A stretch of 64,000 nt of DNA from Ulota crispa (Eukaryota; Streptophyta; Bryopsida; Orthotrichales; Orthotrichaceae): the NCBI GenBank assembly GCA_963920765.1, contig OY987247.1:4464001-4528000 (forward strand). Direction: 5' to 3'. Shown piece after piece: positions 33,386-47,029 of the stretch; within the stretch, counting starts at the first letter, position 1, and the number at the start of each line of letters is the position of its first letter. The notes under the pieces were generated by a model, which saw only the letters and a program-made list of their open reading frames with translations, ran no database searches and had not been told where the DNA came from. The translations under genes and the position numbers were made by a program.

Positions 33386-36300
33386 TCAGAGAGGTGATGA
33401 TTTAGTCACAGGGTCTACCAAAAAATCTGCAGATAACAACCCTGCACTGATGGGGAGAACTTTCTCTGTGAAAACCTGCAAAAGAAACAGAAAATATCAG
33501 AAAAGTCATACAATTAAATCTAGCCAGGAAATAAAACAATACTGCTATTCACGAGGCAATAACCACCATCTAAACATAGACACAACTTACCCTCACGTAA
33601 GCGGGATGCTTGCTGAATGTGTCCAAAGCCTCTTCTGCATTTCATTGCACGACAAACATCAGGGACAGATGAGAATGCAGGGTTTTCAACTCGTTACATT
33701 GCTGAGGTAATATGTGCAATCTAGACCACTTAGGTGCAACATAAACAAAAGCAAAATAACCAATTGTAAGAGTGTAAGACGGACCTGATGGCACCCGCAC
33801 TAACACGGCGTGTGTGTAACCTTTGTTGAGGTCAGAAACGTTGGCTCCTGGTAAAAATCCAGATAAAGATCAGAAATAAATGAGCAAGTTATAGAAACCA
33901 ACGTCTCCGAGTACTCTAAAAGGGAGTCAATTATAAGAGCAAACATGAAGGCCAGAAGGTGCCACTCTTACCTGCAGTAAGTTGGACAATAACTGATGAA
34001 TCCATTTCTTGTGGCAGAGCATTGAACGCTTCAAGCATTGCCTCAGCTCCAGCTTGGCTTGCTCCCTCTCTTACTTTTATCAGAACCACATGCTCTATTC
34101 CTTGTTGGAATTGCTGCCAGCCCCAACTGCATCATATGATTCTCCAATCTATGGAATCTTAACAATGAAACACCCTTTCCACAACACAAGAGCCTATCCA
34201 CAAAAGGAAAGACCTCCATGTCTAAAACCTCCCCTTCCATTTCCTGAGCTGGTCATGTATAATCTCTGCATCTAAGCTCTAAGTAACACAGCACATCTTG
34301 GGAGAACTCATTAGAGAGGAGTTTAGCAGCTACTCAAGAGATGGGAAATCATTCCGGAATATGAAAGAGAGATCGTAAAAAACTGTCATCATAAGGCCAA
34401 AGGCAAACAGCTTGATAATACATCTTCGGCCATATTAAGGGACTCAAGACGATCCCTCACTGAGACGCAAACATTCAAGGAAAAAGTGGCCGAGATGCAA
34501 CTTACGTCACCTCGCCTGAAGAGTGGTTCAAGGTCGTCTACTACATCTGCTTCGAAGTCTGCCACAATGGTTCCCTGTAAATTCCACAAGCTTGAGAGAC
34601 CGTAAACATCACCGTCTTACTATCCAGAGTTTCATAATACTGGAAGTCATAGTTGACCTTGCCCAAGTCTAAGCAGCACTAGCACATTCGCTTATAAAAA
34701 AGATCGGGGTTAAGATGTCTATAAAGCTGGACTAAAAATGAAATAAGAATTGAGCCAAGTGAAAGACACCAACCTTACAATAAGGATCAATGAACTCATC
34801 CTCCACTTTGATGGGAGCCGGGTGGTCCATGTACTGCTCAAGAGCTTCAACCGATGGAAAACGCTGAAAAAATGCATGTGTAACTCCTTCGGGCATTCTT
34901 TCAACAACACTTCCTGAAAACAACTTGAGTACTCAGCTATCCATTGACTTCAACAGATTAACACAATGTGAACTTGTAAAATCTAAATCATCAATTGATT
35001 AATGTCAGTTGTTACTTCGATTCTCAGAACATTCAGTTCTGAGCTGTTTTGAACACCATTTAAAAAGCTAACAGGGGTTATTGAGATATTTTCATTGCTT
35101 CCAAAAGTTTCTAAGCTCCAGACGCAGGCACGCACCTAAAGAGACAGCTAAAATGCCTCGGTAATAATACTGGAGGGAGTACAAATGGTCCAGCATGTCC
35201 TTCTCTTGTTCATCATTCATGTCCTTCATTTTGTACAAAACGAGATGCTCCACCACCTTCCTGCGTGGCCCATCTATTTGCTCACCATTCAGACTACATC
35301 AAATAAACCATACGTCGCGCTTCTTCTTCGTACAAAACAACAGAAAGTTTTTGTACAAATGAAAGGTATATCTGTGCAAGGAATGCATCCGATTTCTGAT
35401 ATCTGGCTAAAACATGGAAAAAACACACAAACAGGGCTAAACTCTGACTTTAGTAAAATTTCTTTCACTAGAGAGCATGGCTATGCTCGGATACCTCGTA
35501 CCAGTTGGCCTCGTTGATTCCTGAGGTCCATTAATAGAGGACCGCTCAGCTGCGACTGTCATACTGCTCATCCTCCTTGACCAATTGTCCAGGACTGGGC
35601 CAAATTGAGACCCTTTCCTTAACCTGCTTTGAAGATCTGCATAGATTCAACATCGATGTCTCAAACAAAGTCATACAATCATATAACCTCACCATTAATC
35701 AGTACCACAGGTCAAAGAATTAGGTCGATGCCCAAAGAATTGTAGCAAACCCTAGATCCTGGTAGAAACCTACGGTTGCACAATTTTCCAAAAGAACGCA
35801 GTTTACGAGGCAGAATCCCAGCAAAAATCTCAATATTTCACAGAGTCTAAGAGATCTCTGTAATGCACTACATTGATTTCACAAAAATCATACTCCTAAG
35901 TATGTAAAGAGTGTCTAGAGTAACGTAGATAGATTATCGACCTTGATTGATTCCTGAATCGAAAGCAACTGCTACAATATAGAACCTATTTGTAACAAAT
36001 CGAACTCAAGACTTACACTGTCGTGTGTGAGTCTCATTCACCAGAAGAATCCATTTTTCCTTTCTCTCCCGTATTAAAATCTTTGTGAACAAAACTTTCA
36101 GAACAAAAAGTCAGCTTCAAATTCCAAGCTCATACTGCCGCTTGAAAAACAACGACAACATAAATCAAATTTACCGGTTTCAGTGTCTCTAAACCCTCCG
36201 CAATCGTAATGATTCTAGAGAATAAGTTTTAAGGAAAATCTCTTCGTGAAGCTTCATACATTAACCTAAGGCTAAACAATTCTCGTACATCGTCGCAACT

Positions 36301-37338
36301 AACGTACACTCAATGCCAATCCCTGTCGCGACAAAACTCAATCTCCCGGTGTCAAGTTCCCTATCAATTTTATCTCAATGAAAGAAACCTTCTCAAACTC
36401 TGGAGTCATTATATCAATCACTCGTTTCCGTCGTTTCTTTATACCAGAGAAAGGCTTCAACAAGCCTATTCTTTTTGTTTCTGACCAACTTTTGTAGTCC
36501 AATCACCGACTTTTGTAGTCCAATCAGGTTTGTCAAAATTTGGAGGGACGACATTTGACTGGACTACAAAAGTCGGTGTGGCCAGAAAGTGAAGAACAGT
36601 GTATCGCGTTTAAGAAAGTCGAAGAGAAAGGGGAGAAAATGTGCTCAAATCAGAATCTAAATACTGATGCATCACACTCAAGAATTGCATTGTCGAATGT
36701 CATTGCCATTTCCTAATGTATCTCTCACGTATTTAAAACCTTGATGAACGTGATTTCTAGACTAAGCCAGCGTCAAAATCCATGCCGATCACACAACAAC
36801 AGAATTCGAGATTCTCTCGATCAAAAACCTACATACACGCATTGCCGATATCCATAGCCACACAATTCACACTCCATTCGTGTATATCAATTTTATTGTC
36901 AATTTAGTCACGGAAAAGAAATGTCGTCTCAAAATTATGGATCAATTTCGTGGTTTAGTTCTTTTAGTTGCAGAAAGGCTTCAACTAATTAACAGAATTC
37001 GAGATTCTCTCGATCAAAAATCTATACACGCATTGCTAATATCCATAGCCACAAAATTCAAACTCCATTTCGTCTGAATCAAGTTCTATTGTGAAAGGAA
37101 ATATCGTCTCTAAATTAGGGATCAATTTCGCGGTTTAATTCTTTTAGTTGCAAGACACGAAAGGATTCAAGAATTTGGAATTGTCGGGATTTTGGAGCGT
37201 ACCTGGGAATTGAGAAGGCCATGGCGGCGCCCCGGCCAGGGGAGAGCAGGAGGTTTTGAGCGCGACGGAGGAGTCGATAGCGATGGCGATGGCGTTGGAG
37301 AAATGCGCGGGGAGGGAGCACGCCAAGCAGAGCGCCAT
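33386..37338 (-). CDS. Two-domain stress-response A/B-barrel (UP3-like) protein
   Basis: Eight exons with matching phases: 37338-37203, 35273-35136, 34913-34774, 34574-34511, 34100-33972, 33847-33785, 33634-33591, 33475-33386; 804 nt, 267 residues, close to the plant UP3 length. The first 45 residues (MALCLACSLPAHFSNAIA...) are Ala/Ser-rich, poor in acidic residues and look like a plastid transit peptide. Domain 1 (about residues 51-157) has VVEHLVLYKMKD, GVTHAFFQRFPSVEALEQYMDHP and IVADFEAD. Domain 2 (about 158-267) has IEHVVLIKVREG, YTHAVLVRVPS, ALDTFSKHPAYV and SADFLVDPV. Each is a dimeric alpha/beta-barrel (Dabb) unit, so the protein could form the barrel by itself. The biochemical function of UP3-type proteins is not settled. 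The long first intron (35274-37202) contains duplicated sequence and a foldback element. Confidence 0.88.
36476..36590. repeat. Short foldback in A/B-barrel gene intron 1
   Basis: TTTCTGACCAACTTTTGTAG and its inverted partner CTACAAAAGTCGGTGTGGCC flank a small loop. The left arm holds the CGACTTTTGTAGTCCAATCA motif twice. Confidence 0.7.
36799..37160. repeat. Tandem duplication near the 5' end of intron 1
   Basis: Two copies (36799-36990 and 36992-about 37155) begin ACAGAATTCGAGATTCTCTC and share CGCATTG, ATATCCATAGCCAC and GGATCAATTTCG. They lie directly downstream of the exon 1 donor of the minus-strand A/B-barrel gene. A more diverged third copy may lie near 36400-36470. Confidence 0.8.
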
Positions 37339-37635
37339 GGTGTGGATCGAAGCCAGCCTGATCCCGCCATAGCCATAGCCAGGCTTCAGTTCAGAGCGTC
37401 ACTCTCCTTCACTCTTTTTCCGTTGCTTGGCCTCCTCCCAGTGTTTCTCATCCCACCCTCCTGCCTCCGCATTGGCTCTTGTGGCGTACAATCTACGTGG
37501 CAAAGCGTCTGCCCTCGTGGCACGCGGCTTATCAGAGCCAACCAGCGTTTGTGCTCATCGTCTAGCCACTTGGCATCCTCAGACCAGAAAATTGCTTTTC
37601 AGTTGTTTTGATCAATGGACGGGGAATGCCGGCAT

Positions 37636-37877
37636 TTAACCCCCTTAAACGACCGCTCTACGTATTACATAGTAAATACATTGCCGTATAATTGGCATTT
37701 ACTATCAATAAAAAGTTTTAATTTGGGATCTTGTCTAGCTCACTAGAATCACATTGATTTATATTCTAATTTTTTTGTTGATCTCAAATGTAGTAAAGGT
37801 GTGGATGCATTCCAAATACAAGAAAATACTAAATATTGTATTGGCTACAAAGGGCTCCTCGGTCCTTTAAGGGTTAA
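37636..37877 (+). mobile_element. Short TTAA MITE, type C (array unit 1)
   Basis: TTAACCCCCTTAAACGACC to GGTCCTTTAAGGGTTAA, about 242 bp. The right TTAA is also the left TTAA of the next unit. Confidence 0.78.
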
Positions 37878-38108
37878 CCCTTAAAGGACCATTGGGCATA
37901 GTATATACGCTGTTGTATAATCAATATTTGCTACCAGTAAGAAGTTTTAATTTGGAATATCAAGTAGCTCACTAGAACCGCTTTGATATATTCCTCAACT
38001 TCTTTGTTGATCTCAAATGCAGTAAAGGTGTGAATCTATACCAAATACAAGAAAAACACCTTGTATTCTACTACTCGCAGCGGCATGTTGTGTCCTTTAG
38101 GGGTTTAA
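37874..38108 (+). mobile_element. Short TTAA MITE, type C (array unit 2)
   Basis: TTAACCCTTAAAGGACCATT to GTCCTTTAGGGGTTTAA. Same orientation as unit 1, with matching interior (GAAGTTTTAATTTGGAATAT, GATCTCAAATGCAGTAAAGGTGTG). Confidence 0.75.
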
Positions 38109-38336
38109 GGACCAAGGAGCCCTTTACGACCAATACAATATTTAGTATTTTCTTGTATTTGGAGTGCATCCACACCTTTACTACATTTGAGATCAACAAA
38201 GAAGTTGGAATATAGATTAATGCGGTTCTAGTGAGCTAGTTAAGATTCCAAATTAAAACTTTTTATTGGTAGCAAATGCCAGTTATACGGCAGTGTATTT
38301 ACTATGTAATACATAGAGCGGTCCTTTAAGGGTTAA
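38105..38336 (-). mobile_element. Short TTAA MITE, type C (array unit 3, inverted)
   Basis: TTAAGGACCAAGGAGCCC to GGTCCTTTAAGGGTTAA. Reverse orientation relative to units 1 and 2 and very similar to 9057-9290. Confidence 0.75.
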
Positions 38337-38565
38337 CCCCTAAAGGCCCCTTGGGCTCTAGAGCTACGGTACCAAATACGTTTGCAACCAATATTTAGAA
38401 GTTTGAATCATTTGGAAATTAAGTGTTACAATCATACATGTTGAAAGGTTGTATGATGGTGGGTGCATAAAAAAAAACTGGAAAGGCCTTAGAGCAACTC
38501 AAATACATCTATATATACGGCCATACATGCGGCCATAAAGGGCTTTTATGACATTCACGGGTTAA
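38333..38565 (+). mobile_element. Short TTAA MITE, type D (array unit 4)
   Basis: TTAACCCCTAAAGGCCCCTT to TGACATTCACGGGTTAA. It shares TTAA with unit 3 on the left. On the right its TTAA overlaps the first bases of the AAGGTAG MITE at 38563. Confidence 0.75.
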
Positions 38566-38991
38566 GGTAGGAGCACCCATAACCAAGAAACTTTCTATTT
38601 TAGGGTATCTTTGGTCTTGAAATAGGATTGAAATTAATATTTTTAGGTTAGGAAGTGGAAATAAAAAATATTGGGTTTGTTAAAAATCTTGCTTACATGG
38701 TCATTTATTTGAGCATTTATTCAAAGTGCTAAATAGTTTCTACCCATGGGCATTGACAAAGTGAGCTTAAACCATGCGTCATGGAGCCTCTTATTGCCTT
38801 CAATTATTATCAAAACCAAAACCTCAATATCCAGAACCTCACCAATCTACTACCACCAAGCCTCGTCACATTTTCTTGTTTTGACTAAACAAGGAACGAA
38901 AGTAGCAGAGTTGGGAACTAAAGCAGCAAAGCTAGGTTTTTAATTAGGTCACACCCATGGGGACGTGACGCCCATGGGTGCTCCTACCTTA
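38563..38991. mobile_element. MITE of the AAGGTAG family
   Basis: TAAGGTAGGAGCACCCATAA at the left and CCCATGGGTGCTCCTACCTTA at the right, 429 bp. A 65-codon open frame inside has no recognisable domain and is probably chance. Confidence 0.78.
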
Positions 38992-41900
38992 GTTACAAGT
39001 TAGCCGGTTGATTTTGAGAATTTGCCGAAGTCAATTCAAAAGTTTAGGAAAAATCAACCGTTTAAGAGGGTAAAAAAGATAATATTCTTCATTTCTATAG
39101 GCTTAGTTGGGAGTATACTCTAAACAACCCATTGGCCCAAAAGAATATAGGATATTGGCCGGTTAAGCTAAAAAAACTCCCCAAACTATGGTTTTGAGGG
39201 GTTTTTCCTGAGATATTAGCCTATGACTAGAGCCTATGGTAGCAATTTTAGGAGGATGCTATCTCATGAGCAGGGATTTGTGGGCCGTGAGCCGGGAATT
39301 TTTTGTCAAAATAATAAGCTTTACCTGTAACCGAGTATATAAAGCCTTATAATTGTGCATTTAAACTATTTTTTGAAAAACTTACTGTTTTTTTAGTTAT
39401 TTCATTGATTTTGAATTGAAACTCCAACCTTATTCACAGAATCTTGAATCCGCACTCATGGCTCATCGTTTTTGCTCACCAAATATTGTCGTCCGCAATT
39501 TTAGAACTTATCAATGGTAGCAATTTTGGAGGGACTAGAATTTAGTGGATCTAGAGCATCTACAATGTTCTCAATGTTTGAATGGTTCATAATTAAATGA
39601 GCACTCCAATGGAAATGTTATGAAGTGTTATAATTCTACTATCTAGGTATGCTAAAGGGTAGGACTATCCTTTTTGGTCAATTTGCTTCTCCCTTGAAGC
39701 ATCTTGCCATATGAGATTATTGGTCATCATGACAATAGTTTTGGCTTCTCACGTGTAAAAAGGAAGGAACTTATTGAATGAAGAGAAACATCAAGATTGC
39801 CTTAATGTGCTTCATGAAAGGATTGATTTTGGAAAGGGATTGAAAACCATTACAACGCAAACAAGCCTATAAGATGTGGTTTACTTCCTTATCATTTTTT
39901 TGAGACATATAGAGTAAAACACAATATTTTTGAATTCATAGCAATTTATAGTCGGTGATATGTAGTGAGGGAGTTTGGTATTTTGCTTGATGAGGTACTA
40001 CAAAACGTGCTTGAATTGTATAAAGGCAAGCACCTGACAACAAAGATTTATTTTTTTTCATTGTTGGATTACTTTAAAGGATCAACTTGAGTAGAGGGAT
40101 ACCCTAGTTGAGTAGTAGTAGTGGTAGCAAACACAAACAAAATTATCTCTGTCTTTAATTGCAATAACAAAAACTGCAAAATTTGGCAACATTGATCATG
40201 TCTTAGTTACGTTATGATGAATAGGAGAATGAATCAAGGACAAGACATTCAAGACCAATTTCCTGCCACCAAAGCAAAGTGATTTCACTTAAACAAAGTT
40301 GACAAAGCATTAGTGTCTACTTGACCTCTTCAAAACTGCTACAGTGTAGGAGCCTAAATCTAAGCAACTTATACCTTGAGTCATTTAAAACTCTCACTAA
40401 TAATTTGCTCTTTTGATTTCATGTTGTTAGCTACTTGGGGAACCTTGAATTCCTTGAGAATGCTTTTGAGTCCATTTATGATTACCTCAAATCTGCATAT
40501 ATATTGTAGTGTTTAACGTTTTTAAATAATATATTTTTATTTCATAAAGAAACTGCTTCTTGTATGTGCTAATGTGTTTATTTATTGAAAATTGCAAAGG
40601 AGAGAAAGTGAATAAATGTTTTTTGTTCAAGTATGTTGACATGTATCAACATTTCTATTTAGATAAATAAAAGGTTTTTTTCTATTTGAAATCAAAAAAC
40701 TAAAGCAAAAATTCAAAACAAAGCATCATTGTGATAACATTTTTTTATATTATATGTAACTACTTACACCAAAAGGGTATTGAATTGACCTAAATGACAA
40801 TGAGTTACTTTATTAGTGTGTCTTACATATTCACAATTTTTTTTTGTCTTTCTTTGGATTAGCATTAGTAGTGTGGCTTATAATAATTATAAAAAATAGT
40901 TTATGTATTGAGAAGACTATTATAAAGGGCACAAAGCTGTAACCAAGTCTCATTTGGATTTTGAAATCATGAGCAACTTACAATGACAAAATTTGTTGAT
41001 ATTGATATGTCTAATAAAGAATGATTGGAGTATGACAGAAAGGTAGCACAAGCAATATGCATTATAATCCTTGAGCAAAAGTTTGTGATGACAAACTAAA
41101 AAAATTGTAGTTTATTACTTCTGCATTTTTTTAAATTATTCTAAACATGTTTGCTAAACTTTCAATTTTACTTTCTTATATAAGTTATCAATGAAATAAA
41201 TGACTTTTTGATAAAGTAAATATATTATGATCTAGCCATGCAAATTTGCAAGTTCTTTATGCTGGACCTTGTTGAACAATTTTTTTGGCTTATGCGTAGG
41301 TCAACTACAAAAAACTCAAAAGGAATAGTTTCTTTGGATTGACTCCAAGCTATAATAGTAGTAATTGTAAGAAATGTTATATATATTGCATAATCACAAA
41401 TTTTCAAAAAATCCTTTTTTATCCAAGTTGAATATGAAAAATATCATTTGTCTTAATTTGTGTCATTACGTAACCAAACTATGTAATAATGGTGACAATG
41501 TGAATAAATTGGGTATGTAACTAAGTTATTATTATTTTTCTAGCTTGTAGTTTAAAAATAACGTGTTTTCAAATTGTTTAGTTGCATACAAAAAGCTTAC
41601 AATTATTTTTCAACGAGACTTCAACCATCAATCCAACAATTTTGAAAAGTTATAACATATAAAAAAATTCAAATTCAAAATTGCAAATGATGAATGAATA
41701 CGGATGTTTTTGATACATTGTTTATCATTTAGAACATCTACTTTTTTGCCAAAAGCACTTTTGGTATTTCATTGGGTATTCTTCCAATTAATTTTTGCAA
41801 TTAGTCCGTGGTTTTCTTACTCCATATATTTTTATTTATGTACATCATATATTGTTTTTTTTAGTTGGTTGTGGTGGTGGAACAAATCCTTGGATATTTT

Positions 41901-42642
41901 TCATAAATTTTTGATGGAATTTAGATTCAATGAGTTTTTAGGCCAAATTAGCTTCTATACATTGTGAGCTTTCTTTCACTTAATTGGAAATGTATCACAA
42001 TCTTCCATAGATGCAAGTTGTTTGGAATGATTATGCATACAATAAAAGCCATTTAATAGGTCCTTGTGTACATTGCAAGCAAAATTTCTGTTGTTCTTAC
42101 CCATTTTGGCATTATGATTATAGGATTTTTGTCACAATTGCTAAAGGTTCCTCAAACCTTGACTAATGATTTATTTGAATTAAAAGTGGGTGCAAGACAA
42201 CAAGATGCATATTTTGTATGATGCTTTTGCCAATTTCAAATCTAGCAAGAGGTTTTTTTAGTTTACATAAATCTTTGTTTTTCCAATTATATTTACTTCA
42301 TCCTCTATTGTCCAACAATAATGTTATTGAGCAAAAACAATCTTTTTATATGTTGGTCTATGTTGAATTGAATTTTTTTAATATGCAATTCTATTATCAA
42401 AATTTATTTTGCAGATATGCTTTGAATAGTATTTCAATGGACTTAGAAGTTGTTTGCAAGCATGTCAAGGTTTTATTAGTGGTATTTATCATTTAGCAAA
42501 TTCAATTCTTGTTATACATTGCTTAAAATTTATGATCTTAGGATATTTGTGCAATAATTTCTGAAAAATCAAGGACATCCATACAAATATCAACTAAATT
42601 TAAGGGTATCCATCAAATTATCCCAATTTATTTTTGCCATTT
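38992..42642. other. AT-rich intergenic DNA
   Basis: About 3.6 kb with no supported gene or RNA. A weak part of the 23435-type foldback family lies near 42540-42630 (GGATATTTGTGCAATAATTTC ... GGGTATCCATCAAATTATCCC). Confidence 0.5.
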
Positions 42643-42850
42643 CTAGCACTCACTGAAATAAGAATAAAAAGCCAATTCTATCACTTTCTGAAATAAGAAT
42701 AAAAATCCAATTCTATCACTCTTTGAAATAAATAATAAAAAGCCAATTCTGGAACTCCATGAAAACAATAACAAAAAGCCAATTCTAGAACTCCATGAAA
42801 ACAAGAATAAAAAGTCAATTCTAGAACTCTCTGAAAAAAAAGGAAGGGGG
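42643..42850. repeat. Tandem repeat, ~34-bp unit, about six copies
   Basis: Units read GAAATAAGAATAAAAAGCCAATTCTATCACTTTCT with drift toward GGAACTCCATGAAAACAA in the later copies. The reverse strand stays open through it, but only because the unit lacks stops in that frame. Confidence 0.85.
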
Positions 42851-45800
42851 CTAGTTCTCACCCACACAAACAAAAGTACATCAATTCATCCAACATCATG
42901 CAATCTTGTCCATAGAGTGCAAACTAAGACTTTGCCAGGATCTTTGCAATTTGAACATACTAGAAGAATCAAGATAGAGAGAACATCGAGGAACGCATGC
43001 AAGTATTTATGGAAGCCTTCGTCCTAGCCATGCATGGACTCATTCTTCCTATTTGCACATTTCCTCATTGCCACCCCTGATTGTTACACTATGAAACAAA
43101 GCAAATTTTGTAATTACACTACATCTTTATATTTGACTTATCTTGGACTTGAGTCGAAGAAAAGAGAGAACGTGAGTGCAAAATTATTGCATAAAAATAG
43201 CCCACAAATGCGTTAGCAAGAAGGTTGCTTTTTTGACATGAGCATGCACAAAACAACAAGCAGCTTTTGCAAAACAATGGACAACATTGACAAAATAAGA
43301 TACTATAGCAACAAAGTAGGAATAAGGAATTAGCAGGTGAACTCTCATCCAAAATTGAATTATATGCGAAGAGATTTTGGATAGCCAAGAAAAACAAGGT
43401 AAAAAACAACAACGTGCTGAAGATCAACCAAAACAAAGTTTGTATAATGTATCAATTTGCGTAGAAATTATGCAAAAAGGAAGATGATTAAAAAACAATG
43501 TCTTTAGTAAAAAAACTCCACTTTTGCCATTGAAAATTGAATTCAATATGACAGCTACTACCTCCAATATCAATGATAGCTCTTAAAAGCTAGTGATAAA
43601 TTAGGCTCCAAAACATGCAATGGCAAGGACTAAAAATCTTTTAAAAATTGCATAGAGATGCAAAATTAAAGTAGGGAAAAGGCTGCAAATTTTCTTTATT
43701 GAAAACGTGATATGTTGTGTGCAAGGTAATTAACATTTACAATCAAGAAGTAAAATATGGAGTGAAAAAAATTGTAAGCTTCATGTATCCTATTGTGTGT
43801 TGTAACCATTACTGACTTTGTAATATATAGATTTTTTGTTGTGATTTTTAAAAGTATCGATTTTATTGATTTTTTTTAATGTTCATTTCTTGAATTTTGA
43901 AATGATCTATGACATATAAATGTCAAATTATTATTGCAATATTTGTTTATAGATTTTAGTATCTATATACACAATTATTTTGACTGGATGAAATTTCATC
44001 TACATTGTGTGGTTTTTACGATGGTAATTTTGGTTTTTTTAAAATTACAAAGAAGAGACATTTTTATTGCGTGATGTGTTTTACTATATGATAAAATATC
44101 TATATGTTTTAACATTTAAGAAAAAATCATCAATCTTCATTACATTTTATATTTTTTGTATTTATTTATTGGAAGATCAAACAAGTATAATTGCTTAGAA
44201 ATAATAAAGCTTGAATCAATTTATAATAATAAAAAAGTTATCTTGGTTTTGAGAAACAAGATGGTAAAAATAAAGAAATGAAAATGGAAAAAAAAAAAAA
44301 AAAAAAAAAAAATCGCAGTTTTTGAATAATATTAACATATAACATGTTTACAAAACATTTCAATGGACAATTAAAAAATTGTTGTGAACTAAATTACTAT
44401 AATCTGTATAATTTTTGGATTCTAGTTAATGTAATTTTTTTTAAAGAACGTAATAAAACTCTTAGATGCTCAATGCCTTGCTTGTCTTTATAAAGAGGGT
44501 CAAGAATACAAAATGTGTGGTGTGACTAGTTTTGGTTTGATAGAGTTCAAACTTGTTAGAGATGACTGTATATAAAGCAAAGGTGAAAATATATTTAGAG
44601 TTAGTCCATAAGATTCTATCTGTGATACAAAAGCAGACTTTTGATGATATGTTAGGTACTATGTTTACCATCTGCACTAGATTTGATTGCCTTTGACATT
44701 TGTTGACACATTGGGAGGCTATGTTGGAAGAGAGGCGTAAAGATCGATTACTGGGTGAGAAAATAAAGGCTATGGTTCACACGGAGATGGTTATTGACGT
44801 ACGTTGACTTGCATGTAAGCTTAATCTTTTGCGCATTCATGGCATTGAAAGTGCATTAGGAGGTGCATTTTCTAAGAAGTTTAGAGATAGATTGCCAAAG
44901 TTTTCACAAATGGTTCATGGGATGGACGCAGTTTGACCAAGAGTTCATGTTCAAATAGCATTAACTTTTGCTTGAAATGCGATAGGATGGAGTGACAAGA
45001 ACATGCACCAACAACTAGCAGAAGCACAAGCGTGGAGACTAGCGACACGACGTCAACAAGCTAAGAAGGATGCTCCAAAACTTCTATATGAAGGTTACAA
45101 GCATGATTTTTACCCATTTGTGCATTAATTGTTGATTTTCTCAACAATGCTCATTGGTTTCTTCATGGTAGGAATCAAGATTGTACATTAGAGCCATTGA
45201 TGTTGTAGAGGGCAAATAGACATGCATAATGGACACGGCAAGGTGTATATCATGATCGCATTGGAGCGGCATGTCATTTTATTGGACTATTTGGAGTTGA
45301 TTGGTGTCATCATGTTCAACATATTCAGGTAGTTCCAAACAATGTTGCTCCAAAAGCAATACCAGAAGACATCGTACAATCGCCAGTATTGGAAGACATT
45401 CCACTGGGACCAATACTTGAAGATGTTGAATAAGCACTAGCTCCCAACAATGTTGCACCTAAAGTGCCCATTCCAAAAATAATCAAACTTTTGTCTTCAT
45501 CAAATTCCATGAAAATTTTGTAGTTTGATTTGCATACATTACATATTATCTTAATTTATATTAAATTAAATTACTTAATTTACATACTTATGTCATGTTT
45601 CCATTTTTTATTTATTTTTAATTTTACGTAAATAGCTCATTTATATTTTAATTTGTTACATATATATATATATATGTATATGTATATATGCTTCATTTTA
45701 TTTCAAATGGATTTATGTCTATATTTTTTTGACTATTTTAACTTATTTAGAAAATTAAAGAATAAATTAAAAACTTAGGTAAGAAACAATTATACTATGA

Positions 45801-47029
45801 GGTATGGGAATTTTTTTTGGAAATATAATTAAAATGTATAGTATTTACAACATATTGAAAAACAATAAAAAGTGACAAAAAATCCATATTATTGAAAAAA
45901 GTGATTTCAAAAATACTTAAAAATATACAAGGTTTGTTTTAGATTTAAAATTTGAAAAGTAGATTTTTTTTGCCATATTAGGTAAATTAGGAAAAACAGA
46001 GGAACCGTTTTGTACTCCATCTTAATCTTACACACACTAAATGTAGGCATATATACAGCTCAAAGTTGTAATTAATCAAAATTCTTGGAGGCAATCATTG
46101 AGACTCTAATATTGTACAAAAAATTACAGGCTTGTTTCTTTGTAATATGCTAAATATTGTATAATGACAAAAATAGTGAAAGTCCTAAAATACACTATTG
46201 TTTTCAATTTACCTAATATGGTCTTAATTCAAATAATGTTGGATTAAACTCTTGACTTGATAATTATAAGAGGTTGGTTGATTCTCTAATTTCTTATTAA
46301 AAATTTACATTTTCTTTTTTTATGGCAAATCCAAATAAAGTTACAAAAAAATCAGACTCAATAATTATTTTGAAAACAAAATATTATCTAGAAATGAACA
46401 ATTATCCTATGAATAGATCAAAGGCCAATAAAAGACATGAAAATGAACACATTTGACATAAAGTAGATGAGAAAAGACATATGATGATAAACAAATTTGT
46501 TTGTTTTTATCATTATTTTACAATTTTAAAAATTTATAATTTAAATATTTCATTATTACCTATTAAATTATCAATAAATGTTATGTATTTTTAAATTATT
46601 AAAAAGCTTAATGTTATTTTAATGGGTATAATCACAAAAATTTAGAATACTACAAGACTTTTAACAGAATTACATATCTTTATAATTGATTGTTTGTAGT
46701 TAAATTAACCTTTTACTTTTCAACATTCATGAAATATTGTAAAATTAAAAAAATTGAAGGTGAAGAATCATTAATTAAGAAACCTCTATTTACTTCGTTT
46801 GTGTTAATATGAAATTATAATTGCAAGCTTTCATCCTAATAAAGCTGATCTTGACTTTATTTTCATTTTGTATTTAAAAAATGGTTGTTATTGATTATAC
46901 GCATGAAATGATTTTACTTCTACTTTGTAATGTTTTGTTTGTTTTTAATAAAAAAACCGATACAAATGATGTGATTGATAAAGAATATGTCTTTTAGATT
47001 GTTGTTTTTTTTATTTTAAATTGCTATTA
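42851..47029. other. AT-rich intergenic DNA with a poly(A) run
   Basis: Contains a run of about 34 A near 44289-44322, an (AT)n run near 45658-45675, and a coding-like but stop-broken stretch at 44700-45520 (see findings). No intact gene is supported. Confidence 0.5.

Noticed and set aside
37167-37376. Arg/Pro/Ser-rich frame from 37376 as the first exon of the A/B-barrel gene
   Set aside because: It is frame-shifted relative to MALCLACSLP, which gives a transit-like peptide and the phase needed to join exon 2.
42643-42873. 76-codon Ser/Phe-rich frame on the minus strand
   Set aside because: It is only the translation of the 34-bp tandem repeat.
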